This document shows positions 1-7,188 of a DNA stretch of 8,943 nucleotides, piece after piece. A model generated the notes under the pieces. The model was not told where the DNA came from, searched no databases, and saw nothing but the letters and a program-made list of their open reading frames with translations. Position 1 is the stretch's first letter, and each line of letters opens with the position of its first letter. This stretch comes from Fimiplasma intestinipullorum (lineage in GTDB: Bacteria > Bacillota_I > Bacilli_A > Erysipelotrichales > Coprobacillaceae). Location of the stretch: the NCBI GenBank assembly GCA_018715065.1, contig DVMJ01000028.1:1-8943 (forward strand), in the 5' to 3' direction. The translations under genes and the position numbers were made by a program.

Positions 1-2194
1 CCTGAACCTTCAGCAGGTTCGCTTTTGCCTGGTCAAGCTGTCCAGCATTTTCAACTGAAATCTTCAAATCAATTTTCGCTTTGCCATCGGTTGCATCCCC
101 GTGGATCTTCAGAATATTGATCTTCATGGAACCTAGAACAGTAATCACATCCGTCAAGAGATTCGGACGATCATAACCCCGGATCTGTAAATCTACTTCG
201 TAATGTTTAGACTGCAGGCTTGGCCAATCCCAATAGACCTCGATCAGACGTTTTTTCGCCTCATCGCTTTGGACATTCGGACAATCTTTACGATGGACCT
301 TGATGCCCTGTCCCTGCGACACGAAACCAACGATCTCATCACCAGGAATCGGATTACAACATTTACTTAATTGAATACGCATCCCACGGATGCCTTGTAC
401 TGCGACACCAGAACTACTGGATTTACGCTGACGTTCAATGGCATCATTGTTTTTCTGCATGATCTTATTGAGATTATCAAAGAAAGACTTTTTATTGGGA
501 ATAACCTTTTCTAACACAGCTGCAGCTGTGATATTCTTCCGTCCGATCAGATACAATAGATCATCGAAATTATTGGCCCCAAAGGAAGCCACGACACTAT
601 CATAAGTCTTTGCTTCCAGATAGACCTTTTCATCCAGATCATGACGTCGTCTGATCTCATCACGCAAAAGCTTACGTCCTTCATCAATCTGGATCTTTTT
701 GTTTTCTTCTTCTTTTTTTGCTAAAAACTGACGAATTTTGTTACGCGCCCCAGCCGTTCTGACAATCTTGAGCCAGTCTTCACTAGGTCCCGGTGAATTA
801 TTAGAGGTCTTGATTTCCACTAAGTCACCGGTTTTTAAACGGGTATCGATCGGTACCATAATGTTGTTGACAAAGGCACCTGTCATATGATGACCGACTT
901 CGGTATGAATACGATAGGCAAAGTCAATAGGCGTTGCCCCATTGGGCAGTTCTATGATCTTGCCTTTAGGGGAAAGCACATAAACATTAGCTTCGAAAAT
1001 ATCGCGGTTGATCGCATTGTAATATTCTTTCGCATCGGTATTCTGGATATCATCGGATAGAGAGATAAAATCGCGCAGCCACTGCAGCTTCTCTCCAATC
1101 TCCTTTTGCTCATTGCGACTGGAATACCCCTTGTTTTCCTTATAGCGCCAGTGCGCTGCAACGCCTCGTTCGGCAATCTGGTCCATCTCCTCGGTACGGA
1201 TCTGAATTTCGAAGATCAGACCGTCCACACCGATGACCGCCGTATGCAAGGATTGATACATATTCGGTTTAGGCATGGCGATATAATCTTTAAAACGTCC
1301 TGGTAATGGACGATAGTGATCATGGATGATCCCTAAGATCTCATAGCACTGCAGTTTGGTCTGAGTAATGATCCTTAACGCATTAAGATCGTATAGCTCA
1401 TCAAAGCGTTTGCCTTTGATGACCATCTTCTTGTAGATACTGTAAATATGCTTAGCACGTCCCAGGATTCGAAATGGCATATGGCTCTGTTCAAGCAAAT
1501 GACGAATTTCTTCCATCATCTTGTCCACAGCCGCTTTACGTTCGGCGCGTTTACGTTCCAGCAAAGCCGCAATGTCCTGATAGGCCTGTGGTTCAGTGTA
1601 CATCAGACTCAGATCCTCAAGCTCTATACGAATATCATTGATACCCAAACGATGTGCAATCGGTGAATAGACCTCTAAGGTCTCCGTTGCAATTCGTTTT
1701 TGCTTTTCCGGCGGCATATATTTCAGCGTTCGCATATTATGCAGCCGATCCGCTAATTTGATCAGGATCACACGTATATCCTTCGCCATCGCAATATAGA
1801 TCTTACGGTGGTTCTCGGCATAAAAGTCTGACTGATCTTTAAAAGGCATTTTTGAGATCTTGGTTACCCCTTCAACCAATGAAGTAATCTCCTCGCCAAA
1901 GCGTTCGACCATCTCATCATGAGGAACCTCACAGTCTTCCATCACATCATGTAACAGCCCTGCCGTAATGGTGACCGGCCCTGTCTGCAGTGTTGCCAGA
2001 ATATAGGCAACCCAGATCAGATGGATAGTATAAGGCTCTCCGCTGCGTCGTTTTTGACCAGCATGTTTGACCATCACATACTCATAAGCATTCTTGATCA
2101 TCTGGATACTGTCCGGATTTTTAATATACTGACCTGCCAGTTCCAGCACGTCCTCAATCGTCACTTGATCCTTCGCTGTTTTAATCTCAGTCAT
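1..2194 (-). CDS. rel: Bifunctional (p)ppGpp synthetase/hydrolase Rel (RelA/SpoT family), 3' end cut by window edge
   Basis: Cytosolic stringent-response enzyme that makes (p)ppGpp from ATP and GTP/GDP and also hydrolyses it. I translated 731 residues with no stop before the edge; family members are about 720-750 residues, so little is missing. Domains in order: HD hydrolase (about 35-190) with metal ligands H58, H82-D83 and D149, which keep the spacing of H53/H77/D78/D144 in the streptococcal Rel structure; synthetase (about 240-335) with GRAKHIYSIYKKM at 245-257, D269 in YDL and E329 in EIQIRT; TGS (about 403-464); helical region; CC/zinc-finger-like region with C612-C613, H634 and C638; ACT from about 665. 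RFKD at 300-303 is the form found in bifunctional enzymes, whereas hydrolase-dead RelA has EFDD. A Leu (59) replaces the usual Pro after H58. The start at 2194 has GAGGGG seven bases upstream. It follows apt by 30 bases and is probably cotranscribed. Confidence 0.97.
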   Translation of the reverse strand, partial: MTEIKTAKDQVTIEDVLELAGQYIKNPDSIQMIKNAYEYVMVKHAGQKRRSGEPYTIHLIWVAYILATLQTGPVTITAGLLHDVMEDCEVPHDEMVERFGEEITSLVEGVTKISKMPFKDQSDFYAENHRKIYIAMAKDIRVILIKLADRLHNMRTLKYMPPEKQKRIATETLEVYSPIAHRLGINDIRIELEDLSLMYTEPQAYQDIAALLERKRAERKAAVDKMMEEIRHLLEQSHMPFRILGRAKHIYSIYKKMVIKGKRFDELYDLNALRIITQTKLQCYEILGIIHDHYRPLPGRFKDYIAMPKPNMYQSLHTAVIGVDGLIFEIQIRTEEMDQIAERGVAAHWRYKENKGYSSRNEQKEIGEKLQWLRDFISLSDDIQNTDAKEYYNAINRDIFEANVYVLSPKGKIIELPNGATPIDFAYRIHTEVGHHMTGAFVNNIMVPIDTRLKTGDLVEIKTSNNSPGPSEDWLKIVRTAGARNKIRQFLAKKEEENKKIQIDEGRKLLRDEIRRRHDLDEKVYLEAKTYDSVVASFGANNFDDLLYLIGRKNITAAAVLEKVIPNKKSFFDNLNKIMQKNNDAIERQRKSSSSGVAVQGIRGMRIQLSKCCNPIPGDEIVGFVSQGQGIKVHRKDCPNVQSDEAKKRLIEVYWDWPSLQSKHYEVDLQIRGYDRPNLLTDVITVLGSMKINILKIHGDATDGKAKIDLKISVENAGQLDQAKANLLKVQ

Positions 2195-2224
2195 TTTATC
2201 ACCCCTCACCTGACCGATTTATGT

Positions 2225-2737
2225 TTAATAATGCATCAGGCTCATGACCTCATAATCCTGAAGCAGCTCGCGCCCTTTTAAAGCGTCAAGTTCAATCACA
2301 AAAGCCATACCGGCAACCACTGCACCTAAGCTTTCAACCAGCTTTGCACCAGCCTGAATGGTCCCGCCTGTCGCTAACAGATCATCGATCAGAACGACCC
2401 GCTGACCTGGTTTTAAAGCATCCTTATGCATGTGAAGGATATTGCTGCCGTACTCTAAATCATATGAAACACTGATCGTTTCGCGTGGGAGTTTGCCCGG
2501 TTTTCGGATCGGAACAAACCCAATATTCAAAGCATAGGCCGTTGGGCAGCCGAAGAGAAAGCCTCTGGCTTCCGGCCCCACGATCACATCAGCCTGCACT
2601 TTGCGGGCAAAATCGCATAATGCATCAATGGTATATCGATAAGCCTCACTATCCTGTAGAAGTGGCGTGACATCACGAAAGATCACACCCTCACTTGGAA
2701 AGTCAGGAATGTCTTTGACAAATTTTTTTAAATCCAT
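2225..2737 (-). CDS. apt: Adenine phosphoribosyltransferase
   Basis: Cytosolic purine-salvage enzyme converting adenine and PRPP to AMP and pyrophosphate. The 170-residue product has the usual family length and appears complete. It shows the N-terminal IPDFPSEGVIFRDVTPLL signature (10-27), GPEARGFLFG (54-63) in the adenine/dimer region, the flexible-loop region RKPGKLPRET (78-87), and the PRPP-binding motif VVLIDDLLATGGT (115-127) with the paired aspartates 118-119. The start is set by AGGAGG eight bases before ATG. It sits between recJ (59-base gap, holding a strong candidate promoter) and rel (30-base gap); recJ-apt-rel is a widespread Bacillota arrangement. Nothing is obviously broken or unusual. 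Confidence 0.97.
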   Translation of the reverse strand: MDLKKFVKDIPDFPSEGVIFRDVTPLLQDSEAYRYTIDALCDFARKVQADVIVGPEARGFLFGCPTAYALNIGFVPIRKPGKLPRETISVSYDLEYGSNILHMHKDALKPGQRVVLIDDLLATGGTIQAGAKLVESLGAVVAGMAFVIELDALKGRELLQDYEVMSLMHY

Positions 2738-2760
2738 ATCATCATCCTCCTAATATGATT

Positions 2761-2789
2761 ATTATACCAAAAAGACGACATCTTTCCAA
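2761..2789 (-). promoter_or_regulatory. Sigma-A type promoter for apt-rel
   Basis: On the minus strand, in the recJ-apt gap, there is a perfect TATAAT (2766-2761) preceded by TGG, making an extended -10, with TTGGAA (2789-2784, four of six consensus bases) exactly 17 bases upstream. The predicted start, near 2754, would leave a leader of under 20 bases that begins just before the AGGAGG of apt. This suggests apt and rel can be transcribed independently of recJ. It is the best-matching promoter in the window, but is recognised by consensus only. Confidence 0.7.
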
Positions 2790-2796
2790 TCACATT

Positions 2797-4431
2797 TCAG
2801 CGCAAATCCTGAAGAATCAGCTGAATGTTTTCGAAATTTCGAAATTGATTGATGGAAATCTGACCAAAGAGCTCAAAATGCTGCTGCTGACTGATCTGGT
2901 TATAGACCTCTCCGTGATTAAACCAGAGACAGCTTAGACGTGCATGGCTGAGTTCAAAAGTCAATTTGAGATGTTTTTTATCGGAAAGTGTTTCGATTTT
3001 TATAGGATGAGACAGGCGCATTGCGAAGGTTGGTTCTTCGTTGCCCTGCCCAAATGGTTGGAGGGCCTCTAATCCGCGAACATTCTCTAAGCTGATATCA
3101 CGATCCTCCAGCAAAATGGCATGACTCTTTTCAACAAAGAGATCCGGTGTGCGAATATCATCAATATAGGCTTTCACATGTGTCTCAAAATCGTTCAGTT
3201 TAGCCAATTCCAGAGAAAATCCACCGGCCAGTTCATGACCACCATAAACCAGCAGATCGTCCTTATTCTTCTTCAAAAGGTCATAGAGGTTGATCCCGGC
3301 GATGCTTCTGGCACTGCCTTTCAGAATGCCTTTTTCTTCATCGAGGTGCATCACGAAACTAGGTCGATAATAGGTTTTCGTCAATTTGCCTGCAACTAGA
3401 CCAATCAATCCCTCATGAAAATCCTTATCATAACAGAAAAGGACATCCTCATCCGTGTTCATATTTGTGGTAGCCAGCGCATATTGTGAAGTAGTCAGTT
3501 TCTGTCTGGACTGATTGATCTTCGTGGCAAGACTCGCAAACTGCATTTTGAATTCTCTTTCCTTGGCATCATGCGGGATGGCATGGCGGAAATAAGTGAC
3601 ACATTTGGATGGATTGAGTCCGTCAACCAGACGTCCGATCGAATTGATCTTCGGCACAAGCGTAAATCCGATCGATGTCGTAGAATAGCGCTGATTTTCA
3701 CCTAATAAGAGCTCAAAATTCAAATAACGTTTTTCCTGCATCACGCTTAAGGCACACTTGACCAGCGTCCGATTTTCATCAACCATCGGCATCACATCGC
3801 TGATGGTTGAGATGGCCGCTAAACAATGAAAATAAGCATCCTGCGAACCAATGAGCGCACACCCCAACTTACAAGCCAGAAAACCGCCAGAAATCCCTTT
3901 GAAAGGATAATCCGGTGAGAGTCCGGTATGCAAGATGGCATAGGCTTCGGGCAGCTTGCTGCCTATCTCATGATGATCGGTGATAATGACATCCATGCCA
4001 AGTCGTTTGGCTTCTTCACAGGCTTCAAAAGCACTGATTCCATTATCAACCGTGATGATCAGCGTATAGCCCTTTTCATGCATCTGGCGCACCCGTGCAA
4101 CACTCAGACCATAGCCATCGACAAAGCGGTTAGGAATATGAAACCCGACCTTGAGATGACGGCGTTCAAACGCGCTGACAAGAATACTGGTCGCCATGAT
4201 CCCATCACAGTCATAGTCTCCATACACCACTACTTTTTCCTGTGTGAAAATGGCCTTTTCCAGGCGTTCGAGCACTTTCTTCGCATCTTTGAGCAATCCA
4301 TAATCATGTAAAGGTGTTTTGCCAGGATCCTGATTCTCTCTGAAATCCAGCACCTTACCAACAATCGTTCCCACCTGCAGACGCTGCATGATTTCAAGAT
4401 ATCGCTGACTTTCTAAAATTTGCCACTCCAT
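2797..4431 (-). CDS. recJ: Single-stranded-DNA-specific 5'-3' exonuclease RecJ
   Basis: DHH-superfamily nuclease that digests single-stranded DNA 5' to 3' in recombination and repair, using Mn/Mg ions. The 544-residue product carries GDYDCDG (71-77, usually DYDADG), VDNG (128-131), TDHH (151-154) and a motif-IV-like STISDVMPM (208-216) where many relatives have GTIADVVPL. The DHHA1 part follows with HEGLIGLVAGKL (339-350), GSARSI (372-377) and GGHELAGG (397-404). LQPFGQGNEEP (457-467) leads into the C-terminal OB-like domain. It is near the E. coli length (about 577) and much shorter than B. subtilis RecJ (about 786), so it lacks that C-terminal extension. The start is supported by AGGGGGAAG four bases before ATG. 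An intrinsic terminator lies immediately upstream, so its transcription is not simple read-through from comN. Confidence 0.93.
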   Translation of the reverse strand: MEWQILESQRYLEIMQRLQVGTIVGKVLDFRENQDPGKTPLHDYGLLKDAKKVLERLEKAIFTQEKVVVYGDYDCDGIMATSILVSAFERRHLKVGFHIPNRFVDGYGLSVARVRQMHEKGYTLIITVDNGISAFEACEEAKRLGMDVIITDHHEIGSKLPEAYAILHTGLSPDYPFKGISGGFLACKLGCALIGSQDAYFHCLAAISTISDVMPMVDENRTLVKCALSVMQEKRYLNFELLLGENQRYSTTSIGFTLVPKINSIGRLVDGLNPSKCVTYFRHAIPHDAKEREFKMQFASLATKINQSRQKLTTSQYALATTNMNTDEDVLFCYDKDFHEGLIGLVAGKLTKTYYRPSFVMHLDEEKGILKGSARSIAGINLYDLLKKNKDDLLVYGGHELAGGFSLELAKLNDFETHVKAYIDDIRTPDLFVEKSHAILLEDRDISLENVRGLEALQPFGQGNEEPTFAMRLSHPIKIETLSDKKHLKLTFELSHARLSCLWFNHGEVYNQISQQQHFELFGQISINQFRNFENIQLILQDLR

Positions 4432-4450
4432 TTTGCTTCCCCCTAAATAG

Positions 4451-4475
4451 AAAAAAAACTGCTTAGCGCAGTTTT
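4451..4475 (-). terminator. Intrinsic terminator after comN-like gene, just upstream of recJ
   Basis: Read on the minus strand, AAAACTGC (4475-4468), a five-base loop and GCAGTTTT (4462-4455) form an eight-pair hairpin that continues into a run of eight T. The stem starts inside the TAA stop of the comN-like gene. The T run ends 20 bases before the recJ ATG, so it also occupies the recJ leader and could act as a partial terminator or attenuator. Confidence 0.85.
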
Positions 4476-4764
4476 ATCTCGAAATTAAATCACTAAAATC
4501 CTCAATGCGCAAACTCGCAGCATTTTTGATTCCTTCATTGCGCAAATAATCAAAGACCTGACTGGCTGTCACATCAAAAATATCATTGACGATATCACAA
4601 GTGACTAATTTATCACGTCTTTTCCATTTCACATTAAAAAGATAATCCAATAAATTATCTTTTGTGATCGATCTTAAATTGTGTTCTCTAAAATCTTTCA
4701 TTTTTAAGATCAGCATCATTTCCAGTTCAGATCTTAAAACCCCATCCAACATTTCTGGTTTCAT
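4474..4764 (-). CDS. comN: ComN-like post-transcriptional regulator family protein
   Basis: A 96-residue soluble protein resembling the small ComN/YrzD family (Pfam post-transcriptional regulator). In B. subtilis ComN affects comE mRNA accumulation and binds the division-site protein DivIVA. The recognisable pattern is a charged N-terminal helix (11-27), SITKDNLLDYLFNVKWKR (32-49), then IVNDIFDVTASQVFDYL (58-74). This matches the family layout of a Thr-containing turn, a tryptophan-bearing WK segment and an ND-I-aspartate helix. The start has GGAG about ten bases upstream. Position supports the call: in B. subtilis comN lies next to spoVB and upstream of the recJ-apt-relA group, as here. The symbol is by analogy; whether this organism has competence genes cannot be seen. 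Confidence 0.7.
   Translation of the reverse strand: MKPEMLDGVLRSELEMMLILKMKDFREHNLRSITKDNLLDYLFNVKWKRRDKLVTCDIVNDIFDVTASQVFDYLRNEGIKNAASLRIEDFSDLISR
4484..4512 (-). promoter_or_regulatory. Candidate recJ promoter inside the end of the comN-like gene
   Basis: On the minus strand, TTGCGC (4512-4507) and TTTAAT (4489-4484) are 17 bases apart, and the -10 is preceded by TGA, an extended -10 with five of six core matches. The -35 matches only in TTG. Transcription would start near 4477, so a transcript would begin with the hairpin at 4475-4455. It overlaps coding sequence, so chance resemblance is a real possibility. Confidence 0.35.
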
Positions 4765-4795
4765 ACTACGCTCACTCCATTTTTTCTATTTCTAT

Positions 4796-4824
4796 ATTAT
4801 AAATGAATTTGCGTCATAAAGGAA
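4796..4824 (-). promoter_or_regulatory. Candidate promoter for the comN-like gene
   Basis: On the minus strand a perfect TATAAT (4801-4796) lies 17 bases downstream of TTCCTT (4824-4819), a poor -35. The predicted start near 4789 is about 25 bases from the comN-like ATG. The -35 overlaps the ribosome-binding site of the divergent flippase gene, so the gap must serve both directions. I found no comparably good rightward promoter for the flippase. Confidence 0.4.
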
Positions 4825-4833
4825 GTGATTTTA

Positions 4834-6135
4834 ATGAAAAAAAAGATTTTTCGATCTTTTGCGACGTTGCTGGGACTGACCTGTACAGCCAAACTGTTCA
4901 GCGTGCTCTGTCGGGTCATTCTTGCCCGCACGCTTTCGAGCGAGGGCTACGGATTATATATGTTGGTGCTGCCAACACTGGGCTTCTGTCTGACGCTGGC
5001 TCAAATGGGCATCCCAAGTGCTGTCTTTCGCCTGAGCTCTGATCCGCATTATCAGCCTAAACGAGTCCTTAAAAAAGCATTGAGCCTTAGTTTGGTCATT
5101 AGTCTCACGATTGCCTTTCTCTTGGCCCTGCTGGCGCCTATCATCGCCAATACGCTCTTCAGACAGTCTGAAGCAACCGGTGCCCTTTATGCGATTGTCC
5201 TCTTTATTCCGCTGGCAAGTACGAACAACACACTGCGCAGCTATTATCTGGGTCAGGAAAAGATCGTTCCGCCCGGCCTCTCCCAGATCATCGAAGAAGT
5301 GATGCGTATTGCTGTCATGCTGACTTGCTTTCTTTGCTTCTCTCATTTAAGTCTGACCCATCAGATAACCCTGGCTTATTTAGCCATGTGTGCAGGAGAA
5401 CTGGCAAGCTTTCTGTTGCTGGTGATTTTTGATCATCGTTATGTTTCCAGAAGTGCTACATCCATCGATTTCTACGACGAACTCATGTCCAGAGACATTT
5501 TCGCCATCAGCCTGCCAGTGACCGCCAGCCAGCTGCTCCATTCTTTGTCTAACTTTTTAGAACCGTTGATCCTGACCAGTTTGCTTCTCTCCTTAGGCTA
5601 TTCAAGTGAATGGATCAGTACCCAGTATGGGATCGTCAACGGTTATGCACTGGGCATGCTGATGATTCCGACCTTTCTGACAACCATCATCTATCGACTG
5701 GCACTGCCTAAATTAACCAAAACCATTACAACCGACGAGATAGAAGCCGCTCAAAAGACCCTGATCATGGCGGTGCTTGGTTGCCTTGCCTTGGGTCTTC
5801 CTTTCACTCTGCTTTTCTTCTTTGCTCCTGAATTCTGTCTGCAGCTTTTCTATGGTACCACGCAAGGAGCCTCGATCTTACGCTATTTGGCCATCCCCTT
5901 TCTCATCTATTATATGCAGACCCCACTGGCCTGTGCCTTACAGGCTCTTTGCAAAAATAAGACCCAGTTAGCTATCTGCTGTATCGAATGTCTTGTCAGC
6001 ATCAGTGTCCTTTATCTTGCTATTCCCTATTTCCAGGCAGTCAGCGTCGCTATTTCCCTGCTCGCTGGTTTACTGGCAAATACCCTCTTGTCTTTCATAC
6101 TGGTCTTCTACTATCTATTTTGGAAGAAAAAATAA
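4834..6135 (+). CDS. SpoVB-like membrane protein, MOP-superfamily oligosaccharide/lipid flippase
   Basis: A polytopic membrane protein of 433 residues, with about a dozen hydrophobic segments, of the polysaccharide-transporter branch of the MOP superfamily (SpoVB, MurJ, Wzx relatives). These proteins flip lipid-linked sugars or peptidoglycan precursors. Diagnostic stretches are SSEGYGLYMLVLPTLGF (35-51), followed by QMGIPSAV (57-64), and IPLASTNNTLRSYYLGQEK (125-143), followed by LSQIIEEVMRI (149-159), which match the SpoVB pattern of GYFQG...ISQIIEQ..R. RYLAIPFLIYYMQTPL lies in the C-terminal third. It is roughly 80 residues shorter than B. subtilis SpoVB, losing mainly loops and C-terminal helices. 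I chose ATG 4834 because AAGGAAG lies eight bases upstream; an upstream in-frame GTG at 4825 overlaps that site. Its 3' end overlaps the convergent DUF421 gene. Substrate and any role in sporulation are unknown. Confidence 0.85.
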   Translation: MKKKIFRSFATLLGLTCTAKLFSVLCRVILARTLSSEGYGLYMLVLPTLGFCLTLAQMGIPSAVFRLSSDPHYQPKRVLKKALSLSLVISLTIAFLLALLAPIIANTLFRQSEATGALYAIVLFIPLASTNNTLRSYYLGQEKIVPPGLSQIIEEVMRIAVMLTCFLCFSHLSLTHQITLAYLAMCAGELASFLLLVIFDHRYVSRSATSIDFYDELMSRDIFAISLPVTASQLLHSLSNFLEPLILTSLLLSLGYSSEWISTQYGIVNGYALGMLMIPTFLTTIIYRLALPKLTKTITTDEIEAAQKTLIMAVLGCLALGLPFTLLFFFAPEFCLQLFYGTTQGASILRYLAIPFLIYYMQTPLACALQALCKNKTQLAICCIECLVSISVLYLAIPYFQAVSVAISLLAGLLANTLLSFILVFYYLFWKKK

Positions 6136-6744
6136 GCGTTTCTTTTCAATCACACAATAAGCAATATCTCTGATGTCGGGAGCATGCTGACTGGCTAAAC
6201 GCTTTTTCAACCAGTTTTCATCATAACCCAATGACGCTAAGACCTGGCCCATGATCTTACCATCTACAATGACCGGATCTAAAGACTCAACTTCAAGCCC
6301 TTGCCACTTGATGACAGATAACTGCCCATTAGGCTCCAGGATGGCAAAAGCCACCTCGGATAAACTGGCAATTCCCTGTTGTCTGAGATGCTGACATAAC
6401 GAATCCATATCGTACCGCAGCTTTCGCATGTTTTCGTAATTCAATTTGCCATCTGTCACGATATAGGTTGGTTTTCCTTCCAAAAGATCCCGCCACTTTT
6501 TGTTTTTTAAGGCAATCCAGGAACAAAAATAATCAATGACAGCCAAAATTCCTGTAGCAATGACCCCGTTGATCAGTCCTTCGCCATTCTCAAAAGCAAT
6601 GGCCATCAGATCGGCCACCAAAAGAAAAATGACCAAATCAAAAATATTTAACTGACTGCATTCTTTTTTTCCTAAAAAACGTAAAAGAATGATCAGATAG
6701 AGATAACAGAACATACTCTTTAGCGCAACAAAAACATAGTCCAT
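6115..6744 (-). CDS. DUF421 (YrbG/YetF-type) membrane protein
   Basis: A 209-residue protein with three N-terminal membrane segments (about 8-24, 34-51 and 58-78) and a cytosolic C-terminal domain. Family hallmarks are LLRFLGKKECSQLNIFDLV (20-38, usually RLMGKRQ.GQL..FDLV), LLEGKPTYIVTDGKL (87-101), and LRQQGIASLSEVAFAILE (120-137), followed by NGQLSV. YrbG of B. subtilis has similar length and is a neighbour of spoVB and yrzE, so this is probably its counterpart; relatives such as YetF and SpoVA-associated members are linked to spore germination or membrane maintenance, but molecular function is not settled. Start: GAAGGAG seven bases before ATG. The last 21 bp, including the stop, overlap the end of the convergent flippase gene, and no terminator is visible between them. 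Confidence 0.88.
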   Translation of the reverse strand: MDYVFVALKSMFCYLYLIILLRFLGKKECSQLNIFDLVIFLLVADLMAIAFENGEGLINGVIATGILAVIDYFCSWIALKNKKWRDLLEGKPTYIVTDGKLNYENMRKLRYDMDSLCQHLRQQGIASLSEVAFAILEPNGQLSVIKWQGLEVESLDPVIVDGKIMGQVLASLGYDENWLKKRLASQHAPDIRDIAYCVIEKKRLFFLPK

Positions 6745-6780
6745 AGCTTTTCTCCTTCTATTTTTAAATCAATGACATAC

Positions 6781-6789
6781 ACTATAACA
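6781..6789 (-). promoter_or_regulatory. Weak candidate extended -10 for the DUF421 gene
   Basis: On the minus strand TGTTATAGT (6789-6781) matches the extended -10 pattern TGnTATAAT at all but one base. There is no good -35 at normal spacing. It lies about 37 bases upstream of the DUF421 ATG, so a leader containing the GAAGGAG site is feasible. Confidence 0.25.
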
Positions 6790-6801
6790 GGAGGTTCTTT
6801 T

Positions 6802-7158
6802 ATGAAAGCAATCATTAAATTACCCGTTTTGACCCTGGGAATGATCCTGCTTAGCTACCTTATTTTTGCGGCCATTCTTGCAGGTATCGAATCCTTCGGG
6901 AATCTGTCATTATCATTATTTAGTATGCTCACTTTGGTACTGAGCTATACGACGATGGTGCTTGCCGGACTGATTTTTTCCATCTATCTGAAGCCGCCTT
7001 ATGCCTTGCAGATTGGACTTATCGTGATTGTTTATTTAGCGATTGCGCTGATCGTTGGCGGTTTTCAAGCACTGCCATATGCATCGATGCGCATGGCCGT
7101 ATTTTGTTTAGTCACCATTCTTTTCCAATGGTGGAAAAAACGTATGAAAGAAAGCTGA
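6802..7158 (+). CDS. Small four-helix membrane protein, TIGR04086/YrzE-like
   Basis: A 118-residue protein that is almost entirely four hydrophobic segments (about 7-28, 39-62, 69-88 and 95-111) with a basic tail WKKRMK. Length, topology and position beside spoVB- and yrbG-like genes fit the TIGR04086 family (B. subtilis YrzE), whose function is unknown; sequence similarity alone is too weak for me to be firm. I start it at ATG 6802, seven bases after a perfect AGGAGG (6789-6794). A frame opening at 6772 would add ten residues but lacks a ribosome-binding site and would read through this one. It is followed by the helical protein gene after 30 bases, probably in one transcript. Confidence 0.7.
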   Translation: MKAIIKLPVLTLGMILLSYLIFAAILAGIESFGNLSLSLFSMLTLVLSYTTMVLAGLIFSIYLKPPYALQIGLIVIVYLAIALIVGGFQALPYASMRMAVFCLVTILFQWWKKRMKES

Positions 7159-7188
7159 AACGGCTAGACTAGAAGAGGTGAAGAAAAG

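Noticed and set aside
952..1176. 74-codon minus-strand open frame
   Set aside because: It is out of frame inside rel, which is continuous across the region.
2715..2720. TTGACA on the plus strand as a -35
   Set aside because: It lies within apt coding sequence, with no -10 at proper spacing and no rightward gene after it.
3928..4311. 127-codon plus-strand open frame
   Set aside because: It lies wholly antisense to recJ, whose motifs are clear; it has no recognisable product or ribosome-binding site.
4825..4833. GTG start three codons upstream for the flippase
   Set aside because: It overlaps the AAGGAAG ribosome-binding site; ATG 4834 has the proper eight-base spacing.
4954..5346. 130-codon minus-strand open frame
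   Set aside because: It is antisense to the flippase gene, and its highly charged, low-complexity product looks like a complement of membrane-protein codons.
6123..6146. AAGAAA/TTTCTT hairpin after the flippase stop as a terminator
   Set aside because: The six-pair stem has one G-C pair per arm and a large loop, too weak to call.
6783..6788. TATAAC as a rightward -10 for the YrzE-like gene
   Set aside because: The transcript would start after or within the AGGAGG at 6789-6794, and no -35 is present.
6772..6801. Upstream start for the YrzE-like gene
   Set aside because: The perfect AGGAGG at 6789-6794 would be translated, and no site precedes 6772.
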